Part shown: in pieces, positions 22,463-32,480 of the stretch
Layout of the letters: the number at the start of each line of letters is the position of its first letter
How positions within the stretch are numbered: position 1 is the first letter of the stretch
Assembly: GCF_028823665.1 (NCBI RefSeq)
Contig: NZ_JAPEHV010000003.1
Span: 1-64,000, forward strand
Direction: 5' to 3'
Length of the DNA stretch: 64,000 bases
Origin: Microbacterium sp. C7(2022)
GTDB lineage: Bacteria; Actinomycetota; Actinomycetes; Actinomycetales; Microbacteriaceae
Made by a program: the position numbers and the translations under genes
The notes under the pieces: model-generated
What the model was told of the DNA's origin: nothing
The model's database searches: none
What the model saw: the letters and a program-made list of their open reading frames with translations, nothing else

Positions 22463-23257
22463 TCACGAGCTCCGAACGAGCTTGACTGCCAGCGAGTCGA
22501 CGAGCACAGCGATCCTGTCATCGGCGGCCCAGCGCTTCGCGAGCCGAGCAAGCACGGCGTCCAGTTGCGCCTTGTCGAGGCCATCCATCAGGTGCAGACG
22601 CACGATCAACTCCGGCCCGCGCAGTCGCGCGGTCGGGTCACCTGCTTCCACCGAAAGATCGAGAACGGCGAGCTCGCCACCGATGCTTTCTTGAAGGCCG
22701 GCGAAGACCTCGGGTGACAGTGCGCTCGGCACCCACGGGTGCCCTTGAGCAATCGCCCAGACGGCCGGGCGACGCACGACGAACTCCGTCTCCGATGCCG
22801 GGTCGATGACGATCAGGTCGGTATCCTCCGCAGACGCCGCAAGGGCCGTGCGAACGCCGGGCGTCGGGATCGGGCGGGCCGTGGCATCCCACACCCTCAT
22901 CGACTCGACAGAGGTGAAGACCGGCAGTACGCGCCGCCCGTCCGGCGCCGCGACAGTCACGATCGAGAGCTCTTGCGTCTTGTCGACCAACAGCCCGTGC
23001 GGCCCCACTCCCTCGTCGCCCTTGTCGGCGATCAGCGGGATCAGCACGCGCGCCTCACGGTATGCGTTGACGACGTCGGATGCCGCTGCCCGGCCTTCGT
23101 GAAAGTCGATCAGTGCACCGAGGAGCGCCGGATTGGCAGAGCCGTCATCGGCCGCATGTGGGTTCTCGTGAAAGCTGCGCCCCTCCCAAGGCACACCGGC
23201 AGAGTCGGCCGCGTGAGAGTGGCCTTCGGGGTGGCGCGGGTCAGTGTCCGGCGACAT
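22463..23257 (-). CDS. SseB family protein
   Basis: The 264-residue protein carries the SseB N-terminal domain: [33 protein letters not shown], then [12 protein letters not shown] and [12 protein letters not shown]. The rest (about 180-264) looks like the SseB C-terminal domain. SseB proteins are named after an enterobacterial locus, and their role in actinobacteria is unknown. The ATG at 23257 lies 17 bp inside the end of priA, so it is translated with the histidine genes. Confidence 0.8.
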   Translation of the reverse strand: MSPDTDPRHPEGHSHAADSAGVPWEGRSFHENPHAADDGSANPALLGALIDFHEGRAAASDVVNAYREARVLIPLIADKGDEGVGPHGLLVDKTQELSIVTVAAPDGRRVLPVFTSVESMRVWDATARPIPTPGVRTALAASAEDTDLIVIDPASETEFVVRRPAVWAIAQGHPWVPSALSPEVFAGLQESIGGELAVLDLSVEAGDPTARLRGPELIVRLHLMDGLDKAQLDAVLARLAKRWAADDRIAVLVDSLAVKLVRSS

Positions 23258-23987
23258 CCAGCGCCTCAGCGAGCGTGAACGCACCCGCGTAGAGCGCTTT
23301 GCCGACGATCGCCCCTTCGACACCCAGCGGCACCAGGTCGCGCAGCGCTGCGATGTCGTCGAGGCTCGAGATGCCACCCGAAGCGACGATCGGCTTGGGC
23401 GTGCGCGTGGCCATTTCGCGCAGCAGGTCGAGGTTGGGGCCCTGAAGCGTACCGTCCTTCGTCACGTCCGTGACCACGTAGCGGCTGCAGTTCGCAGCTT
23501 CGAGGCGTTCGAGCACCGTCCACAGGTCGCCGCCGTCCCGGGTCCAGCCACGAGCCGCGAGCGTCGTGCCGCGCACGTCGAGACCGACCGCGATCACATC
23601 GCCGTATCGTCCGATCACGTCGGCAGCCCACTCCGGGTTCTCAAGGGCTGCGGTTCCCAGGTTGATGCGCGAGGCGCCACTCTCGAGCGCGGCCTCGAGG
23701 CTGCGATCGTCGCGGATGCCGCCGGAAACCTCGACCTGCACTCCGCGCACCTGTTTGATCACCCTGCGGATGATCGCCGAGTTGTTGCCGCGACCGAACG
23801 CCGCGTCAAGGTCGACCAGGTGAATCCACTGCGCGCCCTGCTTGGCCCACTCGAGAGCAGCGTCGACGGGGTCGCCGTAGTTCGTCTCGCTACCGACCTC
23901 CCCCTGGGTGAGGCGGACCGCTTTGCCGTCTGCGACGTCGACAGCGGGAAGCAGGATCAACTCGGGTGTTGAGGCGAAATCGTTCAT
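23241..23987 (-). CDS. priA: Bifunctional HisA/TrpF isomerase PriA
   Basis: The 248-residue (beta/alpha)8 barrel begins [20 protein letters not shown], with the catalytic Asp in PAVDV, and has [17 protein letters not shown] and [14 protein letters not shown] carrying the second conserved Asp. In actinobacteria that lack a separate trpF this enzyme serves both the histidine (ProFAR isomerase) and tryptophan pathways; the dual role here is by family. It is 54 bp downstream of hisH. Confidence 0.9.
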   Translation of the reverse strand: MNDFASTPELILLPAVDVADGKAVRLTQGEVGSETNYGDPVDAALEWAKQGAQWIHLVDLDAAFGRGNNSAIIRRVIKQVRGVQVEVSGGIRDDRSLEAALESGASRINLGTAALENPEWAADVIGRYGDVIAVGLDVRGTTLAARGWTRDGGDLWTVLERLEAANCSRYVVTDVTKDGTLQGPNLDLLREMATRTPKPIVASGGISSLDDIAALRDLVPLGVEGAIVGKALYAGAFTLAEALDVAGH

Positions 23988-24041
23988 GGCTCCTTGTGCG
24001 GGAACAAAACGGAAGCACTCGCCTCCGCAGACAGCACGATT

Positions 24042-24692
24042 TCAGAGGGTAGTCGCGGTAAGGCCGTCGATCCAATTGGAGAGCAGACGGATGCCGGCAT
24101 CCCCCGATTTCTCAGGGTGGAATTGGGTGGCGCTGAGCGGCCCATTCTCAACTGCGGCGAGGAACGGCGTGCCATAGTCGCACCAGGTCAGTGACGGTTT
24201 CGGGAACGGCGGGATCACATCGAGCGTCCACTTCTGCGCGGCGAAGGAGTGCACGAAGTAGAACGGCTCATTCTCAATGCCGCGAAACAAACGCGAACCC
24301 TCGTCGGGGCGCACGGTGTTCCATCCCATATGGGGCAGCACAGGAGCATCCAGTTCAGTGACCGCACCCGGCCATTCGCCCAGGCCCTCGGTGTCGACGC
24401 CGCGCTCGACGCCGAGCTCGAACATCACCTGCATTCCCACGCAGATGCCGAGCACCGGGCGCCCGCCAGCAAGGCGTCGACCGATCAGTTCATCACCGCG
24501 AATGGCCCGAAGCGCGTCCGCGACAGCGCGGAACGCACCTACACCGGGAACGAGCAACCCGTCAGCGTCGGCGATGAGTCCGCGGTCCGCCGTGAGCCGA
24601 GCATCGGCACCCGCGGCATCCAATGCCTTGACCACCGAGTGGACGTTGCCCGAGCCGTAGTCGAGGACCGCGACGACCGGTTTGCTCGTCAC
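24042..24692 (-). CDS. hisH: Imidazole glycerol phosphate synthase glutaminase subunit
   Basis: Class I amidotransferase that feeds ammonia to HisF. The oxyanion segment LVPGVGAF is near residue 50, the nucleophile Cys in GICVGMQ is near 83, and the His/Glu pair is in FHPEKSG near residue 194. The 216-residue length is normal. It overlaps hisB by 4 bp. hisF is not in the window. Confidence 0.94.
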   Translation of the reverse strand: MTSKPVVAVLDYGSGNVHSVVKALDAAGADARLTADRGLIADADGLLVPGVGAFRAVADALRAIRGDELIGRRLAGGRPVLGICVGMQVMFELGVERGVDTEGLGEWPGAVTELDAPVLPHMGWNTVRPDEGSRLFRGIENEPFYFVHSFAAQKWTLDVIPPFPKPSLTWCDYGTPFLAAVENGPLSATQFHPEKSGDAGIRLLSNWIDGLTATTL

Positions 24693-25312
24693 AGGGCGCC
24701 CTTCGTGCTCGGGATGCCGTCCACCAGCGGGTCGAGCGCCTTCGCCTGACGGAAGGCGCGCGCGAAGGCCTTGTACTCGGCCTCCGCGATGTGGTGAGGG
24801 TCACGGCCTGAGATCACGCGGACGTGGACGGTCAGCGCCGCCTGAAACGAGATTGCTTCGAACGTGTGACGCACGAGCGAGCCCGTGAAGTGGCCGCCGA
24901 TCAGGTGGTGTTCGAATCCGGCGGGCTCCCCCGTGTGGACGAGATACGGCCGACCGCTGATGTCGACGACAGCCTGCGCGAGAGCTTCATCGAGCGGAAC
25001 CAGCGCATCGCCGTAGCGCGAGATGCCCGACTTGTCGCCGAGCGCCTCGCGGATCGCTTGGCCCAACACAATGGAAATGTCTTCCACGGTGTGGTGTGCG
25101 TCGATGTCGGTGTCTCCGGATGCCCGCACCGTGAGGTCGGTCAGCGAGTGCTTCGCAAACGCCGTCAGCATGTGGTTGAAAAACGGCACCGTGGTGTCGA
25201 TGTGGCTGCGCCCCGAGCCGTCGAGGTCGAGCGAGAGCTCTACCGTGGACTCGCTGGTGGCGCGCCGCAACGAAGCTGTGCGGGGCGAACGGTCAGAAGA
25301 GGGAGCGCTCAT
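24689..25312 (-). CDS. hisB: Imidazoleglycerol-phosphate dehydratase
   Basis: Manganese enzyme of histidine synthesis, monofunctional type (207 residues, no phosphatase domain). The paired metal motifs are [11 protein letters not shown] near residue 71 and [12 protein letters not shown] near 171, and [17 protein letters not shown] lies near 44. It overlaps hisC by 4 bp. Confidence 0.95.
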   Translation of the reverse strand: MSAPSSDRSPRTASLRRATSESTVELSLDLDGSGRSHIDTTVPFFNHMLTAFAKHSLTDLTVRASGDTDIDAHHTVEDISIVLGQAIREALGDKSGISRYGDALVPLDEALAQAVVDISGRPYLVHTGEPAGFEHHLIGGHFTGSLVRHTFEAISFQAALTVHVRVISGRDPHHIAEAEYKAFARAFRQAKALDPLVDGIPSTKGAL

Positions 25313-26394
25313 GTTGCCGATCCTAGCGAGGCGAGCGCATCGAGGAATGCGGTGGTCTCCTCCTCCGTCCCCGCCGATACCCGTAGGTGGTGGGGGATGC
25401 CGACGTCGCGAATGAGTACGCCGCGGTCATACAAGCCCTGCCACACCGTCCGGGGGTCGTCCACGCCGCCGAACAGCACGAAGTTGGACCAGGACTCGTA
25501 GGGGCGATACCCGAGAGCTTCAACTGTGGCGGAAATGCGGTCGCGTTGCGCGACGATCTCGTCGACCATTCGGAGCATGGTGGGCGCGTGCCGCAGGGCT
25601 GCAGACGCCGCTGCCTGGGTGAGCGCGCTCAGGTGATACGGCAGCCGGACCAGACGAAGTGCATCGACGATCGCGGGATCGGCGGCGAGGTAACCGACGC
25701 GCGCTCCTGCGAACGCGAACGCCTTGCTCATCGTGCGGGACACGATCAAGCGCTCCCGCCCCGGCAGCAGCGTAAGCGCGGAACGCTCACCGGACGGAGC
25801 GAACTCGTAATACGCCTCGTCCACGATGACGATGCCGGGAGCGGCGTCGTACACGGCCTCGATCACATCGAGGGGTACCGGAGTGCCCGTGGGGTTGTTC
25901 GGCGAGCACAGGAAAACGACATCTGGCGCGGCCTCGGACACCTGCTCGGCGGCGGACTCCGGCGTGACAGTGAAGTCGACGTCGCGCGTACCGGCGATCC
26001 ACGTCGCCCCCACTCCCCGCGTCAGGAGCGGATACATCGAATACGTGGGAGCGAACCCGAACGCTGTGCGACCGGGACCGGCAAAAGCCTGCAGGATGTG
26101 TTGCAACACCTCGTTCGACCCGTTCGCGGCCCAGATGTTCTCGGCCGTCAGTCCGTGCCCGAGGTAATCGGCAAAGCCCTGGCGAAGTTCCGTGAACTCG
26201 CGATCGGGGTAGCGATTGACTTCGCGCAGGGCGAGCGCGACCGAGTCCATGATGTCGTCGGCGACGTCTTGCGGAACGGGATGCGTGTTCTCGTTCACGT
26301 TGAGCGCCACAGGCAGCGCCGCCTGAGGCGCGCCATATGGCGTGAGCCCACGCAGGTCGGCACGCAGAGGGAGGTCGTCGAGTCGAACGTTCAC
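25309..26394 (-). CDS. hisC: Histidinol-phosphate aminotransferase
   Basis: PLP-dependent class I/II aminotransferase. [11 protein letters not shown] lies near the N-terminus, [10 protein letters not shown] near residue 88, [10 protein letters not shown] near 180, and the PLP lysine is in [17 protein letters not shown] near 215. I chose the GTG at 26394 (361 residues). GGGACGG precedes it, and TACGAT ends seven bases upstream, so a leaderless start is also possible. The ATG at 26403 is the alternative. First gene of hisC-hisB-hisH-priA-sseB. Confidence 0.9.
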   Translation of the reverse strand: MNVRLDDLPLRADLRGLTPYGAPQAALPVALNVNENTHPVPQDVADDIMDSVALALREVNRYPDREFTELRQGFADYLGHGLTAENIWAANGSNEVLQHILQAFAGPGRTAFGFAPTYSMYPLLTRGVGATWIAGTRDVDFTVTPESAAEQVSEAAPDVVFLCSPNNPTGTPVPLDVIEAVYDAAPGIVIVDEAYYEFAPSGERSALTLLPGRERLIVSRTMSKAFAFAGARVGYLAADPAIVDALRLVRLPYHLSALTQAAASAALRHAPTMLRMVDEIVAQRDRISATVEALGYRPYESWSNFVLFGGVDDPRTVWQGLYDRGVLIRDVGIPHHLRVSAGTEEETTAFLDALASLGSAT

Positions 26395-26478
26395 CCGTCC
26401 CATCGTAGGCCCGTCACCGCGATCAGGCCGCTGAATACAGGAGCACCGCGCCACCGCAAGCGAGCGCGGTCAGGCTGA

Positions 26479-26850
26479 TCAATCGGCGGGCGCGTACTCC
26501 GCGGGAATAGCCAACCGCTGCCCCACGAGCACGTTGGCACCCTCGAGCGCGTTCAGACGCACGATCGCGTCAACCACGTCGCGGGGATCAGCCGCGGGCG
26601 CGACGTCCTGCGCGATCGACCACAGCGAGTCGCCCGTCGACACCGTCACGCTCACGAAGCTCCCCACCGGCGCGCCGTCCGCCTTCGACGCGAGAGCGCC
26701 ACCACCACTGAGAACCGCGATCGTCACTGCGGCCACCAACGGAGTCGCAGCGAGAGCCGCCAGAACACGCCGGCCGCGCGTCGTCAGACGCAAGCGCGTG
26801 CGCGGTGCAGGAAGGATCTGTGCGTAGCCGGTGATGCCGATCGTGGTCAT
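26479..26850 (-). CDS. LysM-domain protein next to lexA (SOS cell-division inhibitor candidate)
   Basis: The 123-residue protein has a basic N-terminal tail, one membrane segment (about 28-50) and an extracytoplasmic LysM domain (VTVSTGDSLWSIAQDVAP ... LVGQRLAIP, about 67-117) that should bind peptidoglycan. Size, topology and position beside lexA match the SOS-induced division suppressors YneA of Bacillus and DivS of Corynebacterium. A LexA-type box lies on its promoter, which supports the same role. The function is inferred from this context, not shown. Confidence 0.75.
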   Translation of the reverse strand: MTTIGITGYAQILPAPRTRLRLTTRGRRVLAALAATPLVAAVTIAVLSGGGALASKADGAPVGSFVSVTVSTGDSLWSIAQDVAPAADPRDVVDAIVRLNALEGANVLVGQRLAIPAEYAPAD

Positions 26851-26908
26851 TTCGTTCTCCTCGATTGGGGGAAGTTTCGCCTCGGCGTCTCGGCCGGGAG
26901 AGGCCGAA

Positions 26909-26953
26909 GCGAACCTTCGTTCCGAAGCTATCTTCGATATAACCGCATGTCAA
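26909..26953 (-). promoter_or_regulatory. SOS-controlled promoter of the LysM gene
   Basis: On the minus strand, TTGACA (26953-26948), a 17-bp spacer and TAGCTT (26930-26925) form a good promoter. CGAAC-4-GTTCC at 26910-26923 follows directly and matches the actinobacterial LexA box CGAAC-N4-GTTCG at 9 of 10 fixed positions. LexA bound here would block the start region. The box is also about 190 bp upstream of lexA, for which I see no better box. Confidence 0.75.
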
Positions 26954-27110
26954 CCCATGATGTTCATTCATGACCTTCGAACGCGACACGCGGCCAAGGT
27001 CGTGCAATCCCACATGGAATGCGGATACGGTTTCGATACGAGAACCACACCACGGACCTCAGACATTCGAATGAGGATGCTGATCTGGTGACGAGGAGAC
27101 AGGAACACCC

Positions 27111-27791
27111 ATGAGCGATGCGAGTGCACGGGAGAAGCCGCAAACACGCCGGCGTAAGAGCCTCAGCGACAAGCAGCTCGCCATCCTCGAAGTGATCCAG
27201 CGGGCGATCGCGCGCAACGGCTACCCGCCCAGCATGCGCGAGATCGGCGATGCCGTCGGGTTGAAGTCCCTCTCGAGCGTGACTCATCAGCTCAACCAGC
27301 TGGAACTCAGCGGATACCTTCGGCGTGATGCGGGCAAGACCCGTGCCATGGAGGTCCTCATCGACCTTCCCGGCACGGCAGCAGAAAACCCGGCAGACAC
27401 CGCACCCGCCCTCGGCGATGCCGCGCTCGTGCCGCTCGTCGGGAGAATCGCGGCGGGTGTCCCGATTACTGCCGAGCAGCAGGTGGAAGAGATTTTCCCC
27501 CTCCCCCGCCAACTGGTGGGCAAGGGAGACCTGTTCATGTTGAAGGTCTCGGGCGAGTCGATGATCGACGCGGCGATTTGCGATGGCGACTGGGTCGTCG
27601 TCCGCTCTCAGAGCACTGCCGAGAATGGCGATATCGTCGCCGCGATGCTCGACGACGAAGCCACAGTGAAGGCGTTCCGGCAACGCGACGGCCACACCTG
27701 GCTACTGCCCCGCAACTCCGCATTCGAACCTATTTTGGGCGATGACGCGACAGTGCTAGGCAAGGTGGTGGCAGTCCTTCGCGCCGTGTGA
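27111..27791 (+). CDS. lexA: LexA repressor
   Basis: SOS repressor with self-cleavage. The N-terminal winged helix includes [20 protein letters not shown] and the recognition helix region [16 protein letters not shown] (55-70). The cleavage site is Ala115-Gly116 in RIAAGVP. The catalytic dyad is Ser150 (SGES) and Lys187 (ATVKAF). The 226-residue length is normal. AGGAGACAGGA precedes the start. The LysM gene is divergent. The perfect palindrome CATTCGAATG at 27064-27073 sits 38 bp before the start, but it is not a standard LexA box. Confidence 0.96.
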   Translation: MSDASAREKPQTRRRKSLSDKQLAILEVIQRAIARNGYPPSMREIGDAVGLKSLSSVTHQLNQLELSGYLRRDAGKTRAMEVLIDLPGTAAENPADTAPALGDAALVPLVGRIAAGVPITAEQQVEEIFPLPRQLVGKGDLFMLKVSGESMIDAAICDGDWVVVRSQSTAENGDIVAAMLDDEATVKAFRQRDGHTWLLPRNSAFEPILGDDATVLGKVVAVLRAV

Positions 27792-27861
27792 CGCCGCTAC
27801 CGCGCACAACATTTGCGTTCCCACTAGTCTGGCGTCACCACGTGTGTGAGGGGACGAATAA

Positions 27862-29394
27862 ATGGCGTCAGAAGTCGATCAGCTCCGAGCCGAGCTCGCG
27901 GCACTCCGAGCCGAGAACGCGGCACTGAAGGAGTCGCCGCAGCCATCTGCCCCTGCAAAGGCGGCATCGACGAAGAACCGGCGCGGGTGGTGGCGCGGAC
28001 TTCTCTCCGCCATCTGCCTGATCTTGGCGGGGATCATCGTTCCGGTATCGATCGTCGGCGGGTGGACTCGTACTCAGCTGGTGAGTGAGGATGCCTTCGT
28101 CGCGACATTCGCACCGCTGTCTGAAGATCCTGATGTCCAGGCACTGATCATCGATGAAGCGACCACCGCGATCAACGCTTCGATCGACATTGAGAGCTAC
28201 ACAGACAACCTGTTCGACGGGCTCGCAACACTGGACCTGCCGAACCCCGCCCTCACTGCGCTCGAACTGCTGCGCGCACCGGCAGCCTCGGGCGTCCAGA
28301 GCTTGATCGACACCGGCGTCACGAAGGTCGTCGAGTCCGATGCGTTCTCTGCCGTCTGGCGCACCGCGCTCGTCGCGAGCCACCGCGCGTTGGTGGCCAC
28401 GGCTACCGCGGGCGACTCGGATGGCGTCGTGAGCCTTGCCGACGACGGCACGCTGGGTATCGAGCTGGGCCCGATCATCGAAGAACTCAAGGCTCGAATG
28501 ATCGATCAAGGAATCGGGATCGCGTCCCTGATCCCACCGATCGAGAAGACGATCGTCCTCGTCCAAAGCGACGCCTTGCTTTTGGTCGGCACGGTGTATG
28601 CCATCGCGGTTACCGTCGGTTGGTGGTTGCCGATCATCTGCCTGGCTCTGTTCGGTTTGGGCATTGCGCTGGCACGACGCCGGTCGGTAGCGGTGCTCGG
28701 CACCGGCGTAGCCATCGCGATCGGCGCGGGTGCACTCGCACTGGGATTCAACATCACCAGCGCGGTATTAGGTCTCAACGCGCCGTCTCTGGGGATACCG
28801 GCACACACCCTCGACACCATTTTCTTCGCACTCGTCGGAGCCATGCGGGACACGGCCGTGGTGCTGACGTTCTTGGGCGTCGTGGTCGCGGTCGCAGGCT
28901 GGCTCGGCGGGCGTTCGCAGTCTGCCGCGCGCACCCGCGCCCTCAGCGCGCGACTCTCGGGGTCAGCCCGCGGGGCGCTCCGCCGCAGCGGCCTCAACAC
29001 GGGCGCGTTCGGCGACTGGCTCTACGCGCAGCGGACTCTCGTACGCGTCGCGATCCTGGTGCTCGCCCTTGTTCTGCTCTTCGCGCTCCGCCCGCTGTCG
29101 ATCGGCGACATCCTGCTGGTCGTCATCCTGGCGCTGGCTGTATGGCTCATCGCCACGCTGCTGCAGCGCTCGCCCGACGACGATCTCACCCCATCAGAGC
29201 CGACGGAGGACGGGGAATCCGACACACTCCCGCTCGATGACGCGATCGTCCCTGAACCGGCACTCGTCCCAACAAGCGGGCCGAACGCCTCAGACCCTGA
29301 TGCTGATACCGCCGTGCTCGAACCGACCGCTGACGCGCCAGCACCGAAGGCGCCGCGTAAGCCCGCGGCGAAGCGGCCGCCGCGCAGCACCTGA
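27862..29394 (+). CDS. Polytopic membrane protein with N-terminal coiled coil
   Basis: The 510-residue protein is not assigned to a named family. It starts with a short coiled coil (VDQLRAELAALRAENAALKE), then a membrane segment (about 46-68) and a large extracytoplasmic domain (about 70-230) with repeated Asp/Glu. At least six membrane segments follow between 235 and 445, and the tail of about 65 residues is acidic, then Pro/Lys-rich. The layout is that of a conserved actinobacterial membrane protein of unknown role. It ends at a strong hairpin and begins 70 bp after lexA; no LexA box precedes it. Confidence 0.65.
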   Translation: MASEVDQLRAELAALRAENAALKESPQPSAPAKAASTKNRRGWWRGLLSAICLILAGIIVPVSIVGGWTRTQLVSEDAFVATFAPLSEDPDVQALIIDEATTAINASIDIESYTDNLFDGLATLDLPNPALTALELLRAPAASGVQSLIDTGVTKVVESDAFSAVWRTALVASHRALVATATAGDSDGVVSLADDGTLGIELGPIIEELKARMIDQGIGIASLIPPIEKTIVLVQSDALLLVGTVYAIAVTVGWWLPIICLALFGLGIALARRRSVAVLGTGVAIAIGAGALALGFNITSAVLGLNAPSLGIPAHTLDTIFFALVGAMRDTAVVLTFLGVVVAVAGWLGGRSQSAARTRALSARLSGSARGALRRSGLNTGAFGDWLYAQRTLVRVAILVLALVLLFALRPLSIGDILLVVILALAVWLIATLLQRSPDDDLTPSEPTEDGESDTLPLDDAIVPEPALVPTSGPNASDPDADTAVLEPTADAPAPKAPRKPAAKRPPRST

Positions 29395-29413
29395 TCCGGC
29401 GAGGTTCGCCATA

Positions 29414-29453
29414 CGAGGGGGTGCCGTTCACTGATGTGGGCGGCACCCCCTCG
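29414..29453. terminator. Bidirectional hairpin terminator
   Basis: A perfect 13-bp stem (CGAGGGGGTGCCG at 29414-29426 and its complement at 29441-29453) with a 14-nt loop stands between the convergent membrane-protein and metF genes. There is no clear T tract on either side. Confidence 0.75.
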
Positions 29454-29488
29454 TCGCACATCCGGCCTCGAAGAGTCAGCGCCCACTG

Positions 29489-30448
29489 CTATGCGGAGGG
29501 CAGCCCTCTCTCCGCCTCGGCAATGACCCCAGCCTCCCGCAGAACGGTGAGGACGGTGTCGTGGTTGTTGAAGGCGTACATGTGGATACCGGGAGCGCCG
29601 CCCGCCAGGACCTCGCGCGCGAGCGCGGCCGCGTGATCGATCCCGATCCGCTTCTGCCCCGACGTCGTCGGTTCGACCTCCAGAGCCACGGCGAGATCGC
29701 TGGGCAACGGTTCGCCGCTCAGTTCCAGCACCCGCTTGAGCCGCGACGGGGAGGTGATGGGCATGAGGCCGGGGAGGATCGGTATCGTCACGCCGGCACG
29801 CCGTGACCGCTCGATGAACGTCAAGTAGTCGTCGGCGTGAAAGAAAAGTTGCGTGATCGCAAGCGTGGCTCCGGCGGCTTGCTTCGCCAGGAGTGCGTCG
29901 ATGTGCTCGTTCGGATGCCGCGACCGCGGGTGTCCGTTCGGGAACGCGGCCACGGCGATGTCTACCTCGGGCCGTCGGGCGACTTGCGCGGCCCCGGGCA
30001 CACCCGGCAGGAGCACTTCGCTGTAGGGCGAGCGTTCCGCCTGCACTCGGTCGATGAGTTGAACGAGTTGCGCGGCACTCTCGAGATCGCCGAGGTAGAC
30101 GTCGTCTTCGGAAGCACCAGCGGGAGGATCACCGCGCAACGCGAGGAAGCTGCGGATTCCCGCGTCGAGGAATTCGCGAATCAGGGCGTTGGTCGTGGCA
30201 TACGTGCTCCCCACGCACGTCAGGTGAGCGAGCGGCTCGACGTGCGTCTCGCGCAGAATGTGCGTGAGAAGTTCGAGCGACTTGCCGCCGGTCGACCCGC
30301 CCGCGCCATAGGTGACGGAGATGAATCTCGGCCCCGCAGCGGCGAGGTGGCGAATGGTCTCGTGGAGTGACGCGGTGGCCGCTTCGGTGCGCGGCGGATA
30401 CACCTCGAACGAGAAGGGGATGGGCGGCGCGCTGAGATCGATGGACAT
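29489..30448 (-). CDS. metF: Methylenetetrahydrofolate reductase
   Basis: FAD enzyme that makes 5-methyltetrahydrofolate for methionine synthesis. The 319-residue TIM barrel starts FSFEVYPPRTEAATASL (catalytic Glu in FEVYPPR) and includes FISVTYGAGGSTGGKSLEL, LAHLTCVG and the FFHADDYLTFIERSRRAG segment. I chose the ATG at 30448. TAACTT on the minus strand (30465-30460) lies about 11 nt upstream, so the leader would be only a few bases. A GTG at 30478 is less likely. The divergent neighbour is a serine peptidase. Confidence 0.92.
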   Translation of the reverse strand: MSIDLSAPPIPFSFEVYPPRTEAATASLHETIRHLAAAGPRFISVTYGAGGSTGGKSLELLTHILRETHVEPLAHLTCVGSTYATTNALIREFLDAGIRSFLALRGDPPAGASEDDVYLGDLESAAQLVQLIDRVQAERSPYSEVLLPGVPGAAQVARRPEVDIAVAAFPNGHPRSRHPNEHIDALLAKQAAGATLAITQLFFHADDYLTFIERSRRAGVTIPILPGLMPITSPSRLKRVLELSGEPLPSDLAVALEVEPTTSGQKRIGIDHAAALAREVLAGGAPGIHMYAFNNHDTVLTVLREAGVIAEAERGLPSA

Positions 30449-30537
30449 CGTGTGTGTCAAAGTTAGCGGATGCCACACCTGCCGCCCGACGTGTGACGAC
30501 GTGTTTCATCTACGCCGATGCCCGTAACGTGGAACGC

Positions 30538-32451
30538 ATGACTGCCCCACTCCCTTTCGGCTCCTGGCCATCACACGTTTCTGCCGCCGCTGTCTCGGAG
30601 TCCTCTCCGCGCCTCGAACGCGCGCAGTTCGTGGGCGATGAGATTTGGTGGGGACAGTCGGTTGCCGCGGAGGGCGGACGCACGACCGTGATGCGCCGAT
30701 CGGGCGCTGGCACGGCCGAGCCGATTCTCCCTGCGCCGTGGAACGCGCGTTCGGCGGTCCACGAGTACGGCGGAGACGCGTGGGCGGCGACTCCGGCCGG
30801 CGCCCTCGTGTTCGTGGAGAAGACAGATCAGCGGATCTGGGCGCTCGACGGCGACACTCCCCGCGCTCTGACCCCGGAGCTCGGCGGCATGCGCTTCGGC
30901 GGCCTCCGCATCGCCGGCGACCGGCTCCTGGCGGTGCGCGAGACGCACGGCTCGGGAAAGGTCGTCCGCGACATCGTCTCCGTTCCGCTGGACGGTGCAG
31001 CAGCATCGACGCCCGATGCGCTCGTCGTCCTCGCCTCAGGGAGTGATTTCGTTGCACAGCCCGCACTGTCACGCGATGGCTCGACGCTGGCCTGGATCGC
31101 ATGGAACCACCCCCACATGCCCTGGGATGAAACCACGCTGCGCGTTCGTGCGCTCACCGACCCCGACACCACCGGCACTGTGATCGCTGGCGGTGACGGA
31201 AGCGCACCCCTGCAGCCGGTGTGGACTGAGGGCGGCGAACTCACGTTCGTCGATGACCCGAGCGGCCGGTGGAACCTGTGCCGCGTGCGACCCGGCGAGC
31301 AACCGCGCCCGCTCGCGCCCGCCGACGCCGACACCGGTGGCGGACTGTGGGTCCTCGGGTCACGCTGGTTCGGCTCGTTCGCCGATGGCCGCATCGTCGC
31401 CGTGAGAACGAATGGCAGCGATCACGTGGTTCTCGTCGAACCCGACGGCGCGGTCTCCCCGCTCGACGTCGACGTCGTTTCGAACACGGTGATCGAAGAT
31501 GTCAGCGGCACCCGCGTGCTGATTTCGGGGACCGCGCGAGACGGCGCGGCGACGGTGTGGGACGTCGACATCGACTCCCCCGCCAGCCCGACCCGAGTTG
31601 CCGGCGGAGGCTCTTCCCTCACAGAAGAATGGATGCCACGGGCACAGCCTCTGACGGTGTCCGGCCCCCATGGGCCCGTGCACGCATTCGACTACCCACC
31701 CACGCACCCGGAGGTGGTGGGTCCCGCCGACGAACGCCCACCGTACGTCGTGTTCGTGCACGGCGGGCCGACCGCTCACGTCGGTGGCGCGCCGTCAGCG
31801 AAGATCGCCTACTTCACTAGCCGCGGGATCGGCGTCTTGGACGTGAACTACGGCGGGTCCACCGGTTATGGTCGCGCGTACCGCGAACGTCTCCGCGGCA
31901 TGTGGGGTGTGGTCGATGTTGACGATGTGATCGCCGCGGCCCGCGGCCTTGCGGACGCGGGCCGCGCCGACGCGCGTCGTCTGGCCATCGCGGGAGGCTC
32001 AGCCGGCGGATGGACTGTCCTGTGCGCCCTCGCGAACTCCGACGTGTTCAGCGCCGGAATCAGTCGATACGGGGTCGCCGACCTTCGTCTTCTCGCCGAA
32101 GACACCCATGACTTCGAGGCACGCTATCTCGACAGCCTGGTGGGTCCGCTTCCCGAGGCCGAACAGCTCTACATCGACCGGTCGCCGCTGTCTCACCTCG
32201 AGGGCTTTACGACCCCGATGCTCATCGAGCAGGGCCTCGATGACCACGTGGTGCCTCCCTCGCAGTCAGAGGCGGTGCGCGACGCGCTTGCCGGCAACGG
32301 CGTGCCGCATGCCTACCTCGCGTTCGAGGGCGAGGGGCACGGATTCCGCCGTGCGGAAACAATCGTCGCCACGCTCGAGGCAGAAGTCGCCTTCCTCGGG
32401 GAGGTGTTCGGCTTCACCCCCGACGGCATAGCGCCGATCGTGCTCGACTGA
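30538..32451 (+). CDS. S9 family prolyl oligopeptidase-type peptidase
   Basis: A 637-residue cytoplasmic peptidase. An N-terminal beta-propeller (about 20-390) is followed by an alpha/beta hydrolase domain with the nucleophile Ser near 488 in GGSAGGW, an Asp near 567 in QGLDDHVVPP and a His near 601 in GEGHGF. The oxyanion region is VVFVHGGPTAHV. The family cleaves short or acylated peptides; the substrate is unknown. The ATG at 30538 is preceded by GGAACGC and, further up, TAACGT, so either a ribosome site or a leaderless start would fit. It converges with hflX, leaving 29 bp. Confidence 0.88.
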   Translation: MTAPLPFGSWPSHVSAAAVSESSPRLERAQFVGDEIWWGQSVAAEGGRTTVMRRSGAGTAEPILPAPWNARSAVHEYGGDAWAATPAGALVFVEKTDQRIWALDGDTPRALTPELGGMRFGGLRIAGDRLLAVRETHGSGKVVRDIVSVPLDGAAASTPDALVVLASGSDFVAQPALSRDGSTLAWIAWNHPHMPWDETTLRVRALTDPDTTGTVIAGGDGSAPLQPVWTEGGELTFVDDPSGRWNLCRVRPGEQPRPLAPADADTGGGLWVLGSRWFGSFADGRIVAVRTNGSDHVVLVEPDGAVSPLDVDVVSNTVIEDVSGTRVLISGTARDGAATVWDVDIDSPASPTRVAGGGSSLTEEWMPRAQPLTVSGPHGPVHAFDYPPTHPEVVGPADERPPYVVFVHGGPTAHVGGAPSAKIAYFTSRGIGVLDVNYGGSTGYGRAYRERLRGMWGVVDVDDVIAAARGLADAGRADARRLAIAGGSAGGWTVLCALANSDVFSAGISRYGVADLRLLAEDTHDFEARYLDSLVGPLPEAEQLYIDRSPLSHLEGFTTPMLIEQGLDDHVVPPSQSEAVRDALAGNGVPHAYLAFEGEGHGFRRAETIVATLEAEVAFLGEVFGFTPDGIAPIVLD

Positions 32452-32480
32452 CCTCCCGCGCGACCTGAGCGCTCCAGCGG

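Noticed and set aside
27064..27073. CATTCGAATG as a LexA box for lexA
   Set aside because: It is a perfect 10-bp palindrome but lacks the GAAC/GTTC half-sites with a 4-bp centre.
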